Positions 47,525 to 58,828 of a stretch of 64,000 nt of DNA are shown here, piece after piece. Position numbers and translations under genes: made by a program. This DNA comes from Alnus glutinosa. Its lineage: Eukaryota; Streptophyta; Magnoliopsida; Fagales; Betulaceae. The notes under the pieces were generated by a model. That model did no database searches and was not told the DNA's origin. It worked only from the letters and a program-made list of their open reading frames with translations. Within the stretch, counting starts at the first letter, position 1, and every line of letters starts with the position of its first letter. The stretch covers positions 26,186,116-26,250,115 of the forward strand of contig NC_084894.1 in NCBI RefSeq assembly GCF_958979055.1, read 5' to 3'.

Positions 47525-48013
47525 TGTCACAGTGCGTTGGTGATTGTGGGCTAAACGGAACTGTGAAGTCAAGAACTGGAGATATGTGAAGAAGAAGATA
47601 GAAGTGGAGTAAGATGGGCGTGCATAAAGCCACGTGGCTGAAAATGGGTGGAGCTATTTTGGTGTTAGGCAGTTAGGAGTCTAGCTAGGTGTCTAAACGG
47701 TGCGTTGAGGGTAGTAAGTCCTGTGGCGTTTTATCCCTTTAATATGTCGTTTCATACTATTGTCGTTTTTACTATTAGTGGTGCGTTTTGGGCCTGAGCT
47801 GCTTTAGGGATGTATATAACCCTCAGCTAGCACAGTAGCCGGCAGCTTTTGAATTGTATTCAGCAGACACTTGGAGGTTTTGGCATCCTCGAAATTGCCG
47901 AAGTTTATGTTATCAGTTTTAATGAATTAATCCTCTATATTTCCTTTTCTCCAATTTTCTATTCCTCTCCATTTCTGCTCTAAATTCCCATTTAACCAGA
48001 AAACGTGTTACAG
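47525..48013 (+). repeat. 3' LTR of the gypsy element
   Basis: 489 bp, nearly identical to the 5' LTR. Preceded by the polypurine tract at 47,511-47,524 and followed by the target repeat GACAG. Confidence 0.95.
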
Positions 48014-48188
48014 ACAGAAACTAACAATCAACATTATCCATGTACGTAATGTAACCCAAAATTATTTTACTTTATCTCTTCACTAGCTACTTGCTCATAC
48101 TTGACTTTTGACATAATTCATCCCAAACTGTGAGCAGCATCATGAGCGACATGCCTACCAATCATATCGAACGTTATACGTACATTTG

Positions 48189-48223
<35 letters not shown>

Positions 48224-48808
48224 GATATACCTACATTTGATATTGATCCTTGATTAGCATTGTATATGTGTGAATGTTCAGAGTAATTAAGATTAATCTG
48301 AATTAATCAAGCATGTTAAAATTAAAATATAAAACGTGACATAAGAAAAGCATCTATAAAAGAAAGAGAGATAAAGATTTTTTTTATTAATTAAACTATA
48401 ATTTTGAGTAATTAAAATTCAAGTGTAATTATTAAGATGAAAGATTGTCTTCTTTGGGATTTCATCAAAAGTTGTCTCCCTTGATAAAATGAAGCAACTT
48501 TAGATTGATGATAAGGGTTTTGGCCTATATAGAAATATGTAATTCTCCATTAATCACAACTTTAACATGAAAATAAGATAGGCTAAAAACTCTATCAATC
48601 ACTCTCCAATTAGACATATTGTGAGGATTCTAAGACTATACAAATTCAGAAACGTTCAATCATGTCTTTCAGTTAAACTAGTACATGAACAACAATGCAT
48701 GGTCGAAGCTAAGCATTTTTGTAATTATCTTTTTTGTTCATATTTTAATCTTCTCACAAATTCTTACAATTACTTCATCCATAATTTTATTTCTTTTCAA
48801 TCATCAAT

Positions 48809-49514
48809 GAGAGCTGCTACAGGTACAAAGGAAAGCTTACAAAAAAATTTACAAACTGACGTGGAAGGTGATGTGGCTTATATTTACAACTGACGTGGCT
48901 TGGCTTAGACGTACAAAGGGAAACTCGACCACCGGCGACGGAGAGAGATGGTCGGAAACCCAGAGATCCGGCCGGATCTTTGACCATCCCATCAGAGAAG
49001 ACCACCGGGACGGAGGCGCTGTCGGTGATCTCCATTATAGTCGATACGATATCCGGTGAGATGGAAACGATGCGTATTGGGTTTCGGCATTATGGGCACT
49101 TGGTCGGAAATCTTAAGGTGCGTGGGTTTCAGATCCGGCCGGATCTCTCAAACCCACGCCGACCGAGCGTGGGTATGCGGCAGGAGATCCGGCCGGATCT
49201 CAGATCTGGCCGAGACGCACGCACGGCCAGATCCGAGGTCCGGCCGGATTTCTCAAACCGACGTCGGCCGAGCGTGGTGTTTCTGGCCGGATACGGTCAA
49301 AGATCCGGCCGGCCGGTGAGAAGGAGGAGAGGGGGGAGAGAGAGAGTGCCGGAGAAAGAGGGGGTGAGGGAAAAGGGAGAGAAACAGGTGTTTTTTTCTT
49401 TTTTTTTTTAATGAGTATAAATGAATTTTTTAATTAATAAAATGCCACCTCAAATGCCAGGTCAGTTTGTAAAATTCTCTATGTAAGAGTTTCTAAGTAC
49501 CTTTAGCATTTTCC
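48809..49514. mobile_element. Non-autonomous Mutator-like element, 706 bp
   Basis: The left end GAGAGCTGCTACAGGTAC and right end GTACCTTTAGCATTTTCC form an imperfect inverted repeat extending about 60 bp inward (TTTACAAACTGAC(G/C)TGG on both sides). Flanked by perfect 9 bp direct repeats ATCATCAAT (48,800-48,808 and 49,515-49,523); unit A has one copy, GTCATCAAT, at 37,189-37,197. The interior is GC-rich, with many GATCCGGCCGGATCT palindromes and a GAGAGTGCCGGAGAAAGAG tract also found in the fold-back element at 23,676-26,753. No transposase; reading frames inside are chance products of GC-rich DNA. Confidence 0.9.
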
Positions 49515-49538
49515 ATCATCAATAGCGCTCTCAAAAAA

Positions 49539-49757
49539 AATTAAGATCCCCTCAAATTCTTTGCCCGAATTTGGTAGAATTCGGGCAGGTAGTTGTGAGT
49601 GAGCATTTATGAGACCTATCTAACCAAATAATAATTGGGCTGCCCAACTGCTTATCTGGTCAAGTGGATTTCATAAATGTTTACTCACAACAACCTGCCC
49701 AAATTGTATCAAATTCGGACAAAGAATTTGAGGGGATCCTGATCCCTAAGCGCGCAC
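49539..49757. mobile_element. Hairpin MITE with GATCCCCTCAAATTCTTTG arms
   Basis: The left arm GATCCCCTCAAATTCTTTG, CCGAATTTG, GGGCAGGTAGTTGTGAGTGA is inverted on the right as TTTACTCACAACAACCTGCCC and GACAAAGAATTTGAGGGGATC. The arms are about 75 bp with a loop of about 70. Absent from unit A after GCTCTCAAAAA (37,201). It adjoins the small inversion at 49,746-49,845. Confidence 0.85.
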
Positions 49758-49845
49758 AGTAATGGTGTCTTAGCTTAGTTTGTCAACATTGAGGCTGATA
49801 AATAAGGATCAGGATATATTCTAAATATATCCTGTGCGCGCTTAG
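49746..49845. repeat. Small inversion bounded by 14 bp inverted repeats
   Basis: CTAAGCGCGCACAG (49,746-49,759) and CTGTGCGCGCTTAG (49,832-49,845) are perfect inverted copies. Between them AATGGTGTCTTAGCTTAGTT then TGTCAACATTGAG is the reverse complement of what unit A has at 37,245-37,279. Outside, the units are colinear again (TTAGAATTCAGAATATATTC). Confidence 0.85.
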
Positions 49846-51478
49846 AATTCAGAATATATTCTAAATATATTTTGAATATAATTATTGATTTATATTTTTT
49901 AGTCTAGGTCAATTTGTGTTTCCTTGTATAATTCGATTTAGGTTTACTTGTATAAATCGACTTATTAAACTATAAATATAGACATATATATTGTAAATAA
50001 TCAAGTTATTAAACACAATTAATGTAGCTATTTGGACTTTACCCTATAGAAATAAGTCATAGACCGAATCACACGTAAATTTTATCTTTTTTCTGTCTCT
50101 TGCTTCCACTATTATTTTATTTTAGATTTATACACAAATCTCAACAACTACAGTATAGAAAATTGTGACATTGTGATTGATATGATAAAAGAATTAATTA
50201 TAAGCAAGTAACTTTGAAGGGTAGGCCATACTGGCTTATCCTCCAAGAGATATATTAAGAAACGGTGCTTCCCTCACATCAATTAGGTCATTGAAAATGA
50301 AACAAATCCAGTCAAATTAATTAGAAGATTGGATGAGATAGTGTGTGAATTACGTCGACGAAAATCACTCGACAATTTAGATGCAACCTTAATTTTTTGC
50401 ATAGCAGATTTGAAGTTGGCCATAAAAAGGTCGTAAAATATTGATTTTTAAACCAGCATTCGACAGTTGATCAAGTCCACTGGCGGCTAGGATAGATGAA
50501 ATAGAATATATGTGGATTATGTCGTCAATGAAAAGTACTGGGACAATTTAGAGTCCGTTTCACCTTGCGATTGCGATTACGCAAGTTAAAAATGTGTTCT
50601 TAAACAAAATTGTAGAAAGCATCTTATTTAAAAATGCGTTTTTGTAAAAATGACGGTTTGAAAATATGAAAAAATATATATTTTTTAAAAATACATGATT
50701 TTAAAGGTCAAATTATTTTTTTAAAGGTTAAATTACAATTTTACCAAATACTTAAGTGTATTTTTAGAAATTAAATTATATACATGCAAAACCACAAATT
50801 TTAAAATCGATATTTTTTAAATCATATGTTTTAAAACCACAAAACTAACCCACCCTCAAATACAACCATTTTTGCATAAGAGATTTAAAATTGGCCATAA
50901 AAAGGTCGCAATTAAATGATCTTTACCAAGTCCCCCAATAAAGAATTAATTTCTTCTTGTTTTCTTTCCCCATTGATGACTACTCCCAATGATATTTTAA
51001 GAAACCAATATAATGGTGGTTCAGTGGTTCAAAAAAAATCTTCAATTAGTTGGGTAAGTATTAAGGCGAGAATTCAACTCCGACAATGAAAATCTTTAAA
51101 CCTAAATCGTATTAGTTGTTTTGGGTTCCACTGATGTGTTAATGGAGTTAGGTTAGACTATGACTCAATTGGACTTGAGGGTGCACCTGTCTTTCTCACC
51201 GTCTAGACCCTTCCTATGCAGTTTCTAATGGATAGGTGCTACCATGCAAGGTTCGTCACAGGTGTTACCATGGTCTCGCTACTCAGGTCGCCCCCTTTGC
51301 CTTTTTGAATTTTTTTTTTTATTAAAAAAAAAAGAAGGATCATAATTTGCTGTATTCAAGTTCAACCTGGTATAGCGTTTGCTGCGTTTTTCAGCCGATA
51401 GATACTACTATGGTTATGCCTAGGTCTCGCCACACTCAGATCGCCTCCTCCACCTTTTTGAATATATATATATATATA

Positions 51479-51526
<48 letters not shown>

Positions 51527-52256
51527 ACAAAAATAATTTGCTGTATTCAAGTTCAACCTGGTATAGCGTACCCCGGTCCGTGTGTGGCCAAATTAGAAGA
51601 TTGCTTCACATCCATTTGGGTCACTGAAAATGCTCGCTACCAACAGAATTCGTTCAATGAAAGAACAGAACCACTAAAATACAACCATTAATTTCTACGT
51701 AAAAGATTTAAAATTGGCAACAAAAGGGTCGCAATTATTTCTTAAAACCCAGTACATGCATATTTGACCAAGTCCACTAGTATAGAATTTCTCCTTCTTC
51801 TTCTTTTTCTTTTCTTATTTTTTCTTTTTTTCTTTTTTTAAATCCCAAGACTAAATTGAAAAAACTAACATGATTAATTTGGCAGGTTCAAGTTCAATCC
51901 GGTATAGCGTAGCTTGTGGGTGGGGGGTGTTAAAAGTATTAATGAAAAGATTAAAATCACTATTTTTTTATCAGTTTAAATTTTTAAGATAATCGATGAT
52001 TTAACATGATACCAGAACAAAAAAAAATTAATTTACCTAAATTAAGGAATTTGATTACATGAAATTATTCAAATTTTCGTCTGTAAAATTCTATAAATAG
52101 AACCAATAAGAGCAAAAGGTACATATATACAATAAACCTGTATACATAACAACAGGAAGACTAGTTAAAGGTAAAAGGATAATACCTATGCTGCATTTGG
52201 TAACTATAAAGTATCAAATTCTCCTACAACCGGAGATCTAGATCTCATGCATGCAA

Positions 52257-52411
52257 TTGTCTGCCTCCTACAATTGGGCAGATAATTGTGAGAGCGGGGT
52301 GATCAAACAAGTGAGCACCATTGGAGGCCTCTCACAATTACAGGGATCTGGCCCGGGAATTGTAGGAGATTCCATTCCATTCCTACTTGATCACCAGGAC
52401 ATGCTGCCATT
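52257..52411. mobile_element. Hairpin MITE beside the end of unit B
   Basis: Inverted arms: CTCCTACAATTGGGCAGATA, ATTGTGAGAG on the left and CTCTCACAATTACAGGGATC, GAATTGTAGGAG on the right. It splits the sequence that unit A keeps whole (GCATGCAATTAGATGACG at about 39,947-39,964); the short repeat ATT at both borders suggests a 3 bp target duplication. Confidence 0.8.
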
Positions 52412-52467
52412 AGATGACGTCAAGAATGTCTTTGTTTCTGTAGATTAATTAGACAAAAATCAGTGCT

Positions 52468-55400
52468 CTAACCCTCTTGATTTGTATAGAGATCGAATAA
52501 TCCAACAGAAACATTACCTGCGCTTTCAATTTTCTTTTCGTGAGTTCCAGTCCCAAGGAGATTGTCTCTGATTGAAAGCAAGTCCACGACAACTCTCCCC
52601 ATGTCCGTTCTGTCTTTTGGAGATGCTGCTGAACATGCAAGGCCAATGTTAAAGACCAATATCAAGCATTCAGTCACTTCAGCCCAACATGTTTCGCCTA
52701 CTTCTTTGGAAACTGATTGGTCCAAAATCTCCATAACTTGTCCCGGCAATGCCAACTTCACAGAGTTGTGAAGGGTCAGGTCATCTTTGAACGGCTCGTC
52801 TGTGGGTCTTCTTCCTGTGAACATCTCCAGCAAAAGGATCCCAAAGCTGTACACATCACCATAAGTTGACGGCTCACCCCCAATTCCATACTCTGCCAAA
52901 ATACAGAGAACAATAGTTTCTTAATTAAATCAACAATTAATTTCGTATGAACTTAAGCTTATGTGATAACTTTATCATGGGATGAGAGTCAACAATCTAG
53001 ATTTTGAACCTTATCTCAAGTCGTTCACATCCAATTTTATTTTATTTTGTTCTTGATTTACTTGTCATTTATACTTGCTAAAAGAATGAGTGAAATCTTG
53101 AAACATTACCTGGAGCAGCATAACCGACTGTTCCATTAATTCCGGCCGAGCTTAATTGATTAAGAAAAGCTTGCCTACTGGATTCCGAAAGGAGTCTTGC
53201 CAAACCAAAATCACTTAAGTGAGCAGTCAGATCATCATCAAGAAGAACATTGCTTGGCTTTAGATCACAGTGAATAATAGGGGTTTGGCAGTGATGATGA
53301 AGATAAAGCAAAGCAGAAGCCACATCTATTGCAATGTTCATTCTCTGGAGAAGGCTTAAATTTCTATGCTGTTGGAGCCCATCTTCTGGATGCAACCACG
53401 TGTCCAGGTTCCCATTTGGCATGAACTCATATACTAAAGCTTTGAAATCTTTGCCCTCAAAATCAATACTTGAGCAAGCAGTAAGAATCTTAACGAGGTT
53501 TCGATGCCGGATGTTCCTCAAGGCTTGGCATTCAGCAATGAAGCTCTTTGAAGCTCCTTGCTTTTCAAGGTTGAGTACCTTGACTGCAACACTTGTTTCG
53601 TCCGGACCAAGTTTTCCTTTATAGACGGTACCAAAATGACCTGAACCAATCAAATTCCACTCAGAGAATCCACCGGTTGCATTGAGTAAGTCTTGATAAG
53701 AAATCCTTTCGTAAAAGAGCCCAAAAGAAGAAGCAGAAATACGTATCCTCTTGGACTTTCTCAACCAGCACAAGGAAATCAAAGACAACAAAGTCAAGCA
53801 GAAAACAGCTGCAATGCCCATTGCCAGTATCGACTTAAAAGCAACAGGCTTTCTATGCTTGCACGTGGGCAACTGCAGCTGTTGGATCCCCCCACAAAGC
53901 CTGTTGTTGCCATAGACTTCAATTGCAGTACCATTCCTGAAGACCCCTTGTACTGGAACCTCTCCCTCCAGATTGTTGAAAGACAGATTTAAATTCTGCA
54001 ACGAGGAAAAACTAACCATGTAGCTTGGAATTGGGCCAGTCAAGTTGTTATGGGAAAGATCAAGATATTGAATACCTTTTAACCCACTTAAATCGGGAAT
54101 GTTTCCTTCGAAGAAGTTCCCCTGCATATAAAGAACTTCCAACGCCAAACAATCCTTTAGCTGCCCGGGAATCTCTTGGGAAAAATTGTTGTGTGATAAA
54201 TCCAGAGAAACAAGAGATTTCAGGTTTCCTATTTCTGGTGGCAACGGACCCGTCAGAAAGTTATGAGACACATTAAGGACTACAGACAGAGCTGGAAGGC
54301 TAAGGAGCTGCTCTGGTATGGTGCCATTTAACTTATTATGGCAAAAGCGTACATCTTGCAGGTATCTACACGTTCCCAGACTCGTGGGTATGCTTCCTTC
54401 TAAGCTGTTATTATACAAATGGAGAGCTAACAATTGAGTCATGTTGCCAAAGGAAGATGGGATCTCCCCTGTAAATTTGTTTTCGCCCAAGGATAGTCCG
54501 TTCAAGTTTGAGAGCTTCCCAATTGAAGCTGGAATAGTCCCTGTTAACAAATTCTGTTCCAGCCCAAGTTGAGTTAGGCTGACTAGATTTGATATCTGCA
54601 TCGGTATGCTTCCACCGATAAAATTCCCTCCAAGCCCTAGCCATGTCAATTGGGTTGAGAGGTTTGTTATGGAGTTAGGCAGCTCACCATCAAGCTGGTT
54701 GTAGCTGACATCGAGCCTCCCTAACTGGCTACAATTGGCCAAAGAACTCAGAAAACTCAAATCATCAACTGAATGATTTCCGAGAAGATTGCTATTTGCA
54801 TTAAGCCATTGAAGATTTTGTAGATTACCAAAACTCATGGGTATATTTCCTGCGAAATAATTCCCAGCGACATCAACTTCTTGAAGTCCTGAAGCATTGG
54901 CCAAGGAAGCTGGAAAGGTTCCTGTGAATTTGTTTTCTCCCCCCCAAAGTATTTGGAGATTTGGAAGAGCAATGCCTATTTCAGGCTTGAGGTTACCAGC
55001 GAAGTTGTTGCCACTCAGGGTAATGATTGTGAGTGATGATAAATTGTAAAGGGAAGATGGAAACGCACCGGAAAAATTATTTTTTTTAACATCAAAAGCT
55101 TTCAAGCTTGTCATTTTGGCTATTGTATCTGGAATTTCTCCCTCCAAATTGTTATATTTAAACCAAAGCTCTTGGAGAGAGGACAGGTTCCCCAGAGGTG
55201 GAGGGAACCTTCCACTTAAATTGTTGTTGGCAAGAGATAGGATCTCAAGTTTGGACAAAGAGCCAAGTTGAGAAGGGATTTGTTGTACTAGGTTGTTGTA
55301 CTGGAGATCAAGATTCAGGAGGTTGGAACAGTGGGACAGATTAACTGGAATTTCCCCTTCCAATGAGTTATGACTCAAGTTCAGATTTTGAAGCCTGATC

Positions 55401-55786
55401 AACTGACCAACTTCTGATGGGATTCCACCAGAGAAGGAGTTGCTTGAAAGGTTGAGATATCGAAGGAAAGAAAGATTTCCGAGGTGGGGAGATATGGTGC
55501 CAACCAATTTCAGGTCTTTTAGGTCCACACCAATCACCCTTTGGTGTTTGTGGCCGCAGGTGACCCCAACCCACTGGCAGAAATGCAAAGACTCATTCCA
55601 AGAAGCAAGGATACTGAGAGGGTCATCAATGTGGGACTTGAACTCGAGCAGTGCATGCTTGTCAGTCTCATTTGAAAGCATGGCAGCCAAGGAAAGTTTT
55701 GAGACAGGCAAGAAGAGGGACAGAAGAAGGATGGCCCAGGAAGTTAGCAAAAAGAATAGTCTTAATCTCATAAGAGGATGCTCCAT
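52468..55786 (-). CDS. LRR receptor-like kinase, subfamily XII-like, non-RD (copy 2)
   Basis: Two exons, 55786-53110 and 52892-52468, about 1,033 residues, with the same start (MEHPLMRLRL), layout and intron position as copy 1. Signal peptide, LRRNT, about twenty LRRs, membrane span, and kinase with [20 protein letters not shown] (catalytic D841, preceded by cysteine, so non-RD) and SDFGLARLL are all present. Compared with copy 1 it lacks a seven-residue stretch just before the membrane span (copy 1 reads [11 protein letters not shown], copy 2 CKHRK), and its C-terminal tail is longer (ends LFDLYTNQEG). Differences cluster in the LRR positions facing outward (for example YNNLEG blocks and VDVAGNYFAGN against [11 protein letters not shown]), as expected if ligand specificity diverged; this is an impression, not a test. 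No damage seen. Confidence 0.94.
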
Positions 55787-58650
55787 GTGAGAGGGAGAAA
55801 GTAGCAGGCACAAAGAGAAGCTGAGGTTTGCAGAGAACTCTCACATGCATGTATTAATAGGGAACTAACTTAATAACCACTTAGATGGGGACTGCTCTTA
55901 TTGATTAGTCAGACTATATATTAGAGTCACTCTTATTCAATCTTTGAACTGGTCGAGCCACTCACATCTAGAGTGATGTTTAACTACAAACTGATCGATT
56001 TTCCCTTATTTTGACGGCTTCTGCACTATCCGGCCAGCGTTTTAATATGTTGATGTATGCACTTGAGGTCGATGTGTATCTCTGCACCACTTGCAATGGC
56101 GACCTTAGAGACAAAATCAATATAAATTTATTGACGTACCCAAATAGTCAGCTAACAACTTTGAAAACTTTCCCACCTCCTAGTTTTTTTCCCATTCTCC
56201 TACGCCTTAGACAAGAAGCTTGTCAGTTTCCAATGGCTTCCTTGACATCTTCAATACCTAATGGTGTTAAATGCACATTGATTTCAAGATCATGTCAATT
56301 CATTTCAACTACCTAGCGTAAAACCCGCGCTATATGCATATTTTTCTTAATAATTTAATGATTTTCACCCTATGGTGACGGTTGGGTGACCAAATTAAAC
56401 GGACATTAAACAACAAAAGCAGTCATAAAATGTTACTTGGTCGCAGATTTAGCCACTTTAAAATTATTTTATATATTAAATTTTGGTTCTTTAATTTTTC
56501 AACCCTTTTTTTACTAACCATTGTTACCGAAATTTTTGCACATGTATTTTTTTTTTTTTATTATTATTCAAATATGGGAAAGGGGAAGGGAATCAAACTA
56601 CAATCTAACCGAACCACAACAGAAAAGGCAACAAAAAACAAACACAAACAAGTAATAGTAGGCAATAGTAATCATCGATGATTCCAGAAAAATCATAAAT
56701 GAGCTGGGCCTTTCCTTGGGCTGCACTAGATGATTTTAAATAGCAAAATGACTCAAAGAGCCCCAACCTGTAAAAACAACAACCACCGGGAGATGGTTTT
56801 TGCACATGTATTGAACGTATATGAACCAAAGTATAAAATTGCTGAAAAGTTTGGTCTATTTAACAATTTTAGCCACCTTAAAGCTATTTAAAATGTTAAA
56901 TTTTGGTTATTGGAGAGGTCATTTATATATTCACTTTCAACTATTTAACAATTTTTTTTTTCTTTAGTGTTGACGCCATTATTGTTATATATTGAAATAT
57001 TTGGGTTTAAGAACGTTCCTTTCAGTTTAACTATTCCTCTTACAATTCTTACGCTTCTTTTCAATAAATGCATTATAATTTAATTTCAAATTAAAATATT
57101 TTATGAAAACATCTTAAAAAAGAATAGTAAAAAATATAAATAGTAATAATAAAAAAGAAAGGTTATAGAGTAATTCATTAAATTCAAACCGCTATTAATT
57201 TCTACCCTATGCATGGTGACAGTTGGATGAATCAAATTAGACCAACATTAAACAAAAAATAAAAAAAAAAAAAAATAAAAAAAAAAAAAAAAAGACATAA
57301 AATGCTACTTGTCATATATTTAGCCACCCTAAAACCATTTTATATATTAAATTTTGATTCATTTTCTTCCTACTTTTTATTAACCATTAATTGTTAGTGA
57401 AAATTTTGCCGAAATGTTTTGGCCAATTTAAAAATTTTAATTATTAGCCACCAACCTATTTAAAATGTTAAATTTTGGTTAATTATTAGGAAACTAATAA
57501 TATTAATTTTAGTGCATTATTTAACAATCTTTTCTTTATTGTTGATGCTTATTATTGTTATTCGAATATATATATTTTTTTTTTAGATTTAAAAAGTCCC
57601 TTTAATTAGAATCCAATTTAACTATTCATCTTCCAATTCTCATGCTTCTTTAATTTCAATAACTACATAATTTAATTTAAAAAAATTTGGTTGTTATTCA
57701 TTTGTGAAAAATATAGAACTGGTGATTTTTTTTGTATAAGTGATAAGAGTGCGTCTTATACACTTGCGGTCGATTTGTATCTCTGCACCACGGCGACCTT
57801 AGAGACAAAATCAATATAAATTTATATAAATCAATATAAATCAAAAAACTAGGAGGTGGGAAAAAACTAGTTTTTTCCCCGTTCTCCTACGCCTTAGACA
57901 AGAAGCTTGTCAGTTTCCAATTGCTTCCTTCACATCTCCAACACTAATTGGTCTTAAATGCACATTGATTTCCAGATCATGTCAATTCATTTCAACAGCT
58001 AGCGTATAACTCGCGCTATATGCATATTTTTTTTTTAATAATTTAATTTTAAAAATCATTTTGCTAAAACATCTTAGAAAATAATAAAAAAAATTCAAAC
58101 GATTGATTTTCACCATATTGTGACCATAAAGGCCAAGGAATTAAATATATTAGTACTTTTTAATTTGAGGAGCCTAGTGTTTTAAGATGATTAGTTTGAT
58201 ATACCATTAATTAATTGAACATTAGGGTATCAGATGAACTTATTTAAAATCATAGAAAAACTTGATGACCTAATTATTGAAATCGAAAACCTAAGACTAA
58301 AACTTAAGGATTAAATTTAACTTTTTCCTAAGAAATATGTAATGTTTTATGGATTATGATTCCATATCATTATGCGAATGATCCAAGGACTTGTTAGAAT
58401 ATATGATAAAAATATTCATAAGGAGAATCGGGACTAAGGAAGAAGAAGGGATTCTTCTTCTCTTTTCCCTTCCCAGGACCTTCTCTGTTAGGTCACCAAG
58501 ATATGAAAAAATGAATTTTAATTATAATAAAAATATTTGACCTAATTTTTTTTAAATGGTAATTGATTAAATCTAGCAAGAAACCACAACCACGAGCATC
58601 GTGACTAAGATTGTTAATTATTCATGAAAAATCTGTGGCGCGCATAAGGG
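55787..58650. repeat. 5' flank of receptor kinase copy 2 with internal duplications
   Basis: No gene. Bases 55,787-56,340 match the flank of copy 1. Bases 56,360-57,690 hold the two tandem units also seen at 27,991-29,070. Bases 57,755-58,100 repeat the flank start once more (TGCACCACGGCGACCTTAGA), and 58,130-58,650 match 22,310-22,880. The region is therefore a chain of at least three kinase-flank copies. A retroposon sits at 56,549-56,796. Confidence 0.7.
56549..56796 (-). mobile_element. Short poly-A retroposon with 16 bp target duplication
   Basis: Same family as 41,258-42,301 but 5'-truncated to 248 bp; poly-A as T at the left end. Perfect direct repeats TTTTTGCACATGTATT at 56,533-56,548 and 56,797-56,812. 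The duplicated flank at 28,189-28,204 keeps the empty site. Confidence 0.92.
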
Positions 58651-58828
58651 GATGGAAACGCACCCAAAAAATTATTCACATCAACTAGAAAATATTCTAG
58701 ACTTGGCATTTGCGCTTCTGTATTTGGAATTTCTCCCTCCAAATTGTTGTACTAGAGATCAAGTTGTACGAGAGAGGACAGGTTCCCCAGAGATGCATAG
58801 TGGGAACCTTCCAGTTAAGTGGTTGTTG
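58651..58828 (-). pseudogene. Second truncated receptor-kinase fragment
   Basis: About 180 bp covering two LRRs, nearly identical to 22,881-23,050 and with the same 3' break (GCGCGCATAAGGGGATGG beside it). The 5' side is cut at GTTGTTGGCA, after which unrelated GC-rich sequence follows (58,829 on). Non-functional. Confidence 0.85.

Larger units (their letters stand above)
42309..48013 (+). mobile_element. Ty3/gypsy chromovirus-like LTR retrotransposon, looks whole and young
   Basis: The LTRs at 42,309-42,796 and 47,525-48,013 are almost identical (about two differences in 488 bp). They have TG...CA ends and are framed by a perfect 5 bp target duplication GACAG (42,304-42,308 and 48,014-48,018). 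A methionine-tRNA-type primer site (TTGGTATCAGAGC) follows the 5' LTR, and a purine tract (GAAGGGGAGAGTAT) precedes the 3' LTR. One long gag-pol frame fills the interior. Insertion is recent: well under a million years at usual plant rates, by inference. No breaks were noticed. Unit A has the unoccupied equivalent near 35,800. Confidence 0.95.
39987..52429. repeat. Segmental duplication, unit B (enlarged by insertions)
   Basis: Starts AAATTGTTTAATTTGGCCC and ends TTAGATGACGTCAAGAATGT, where it runs straight into the 3' flank of receptor kinase copy 2. Removing the inserts (41,258-42,301, 42,309-48,013, 48,809-49,514, 49,539-49,757 and 52,257-52,411) leaves sequence colinear with unit A. The last stretch, 52,100-52,429, also resembles the 3' flank of kinase copy 1, so the ancestral unit was spacer plus kinase, and unit A has lost its kinase or was cut just before it. 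Confidence 0.88.

Noticed and set aside
48980-49411. 143-codon and shorter frames in GC-rich DNA
   Set aside because: They lie in the palindromic interior of a Mutator-like element without conserved motifs.
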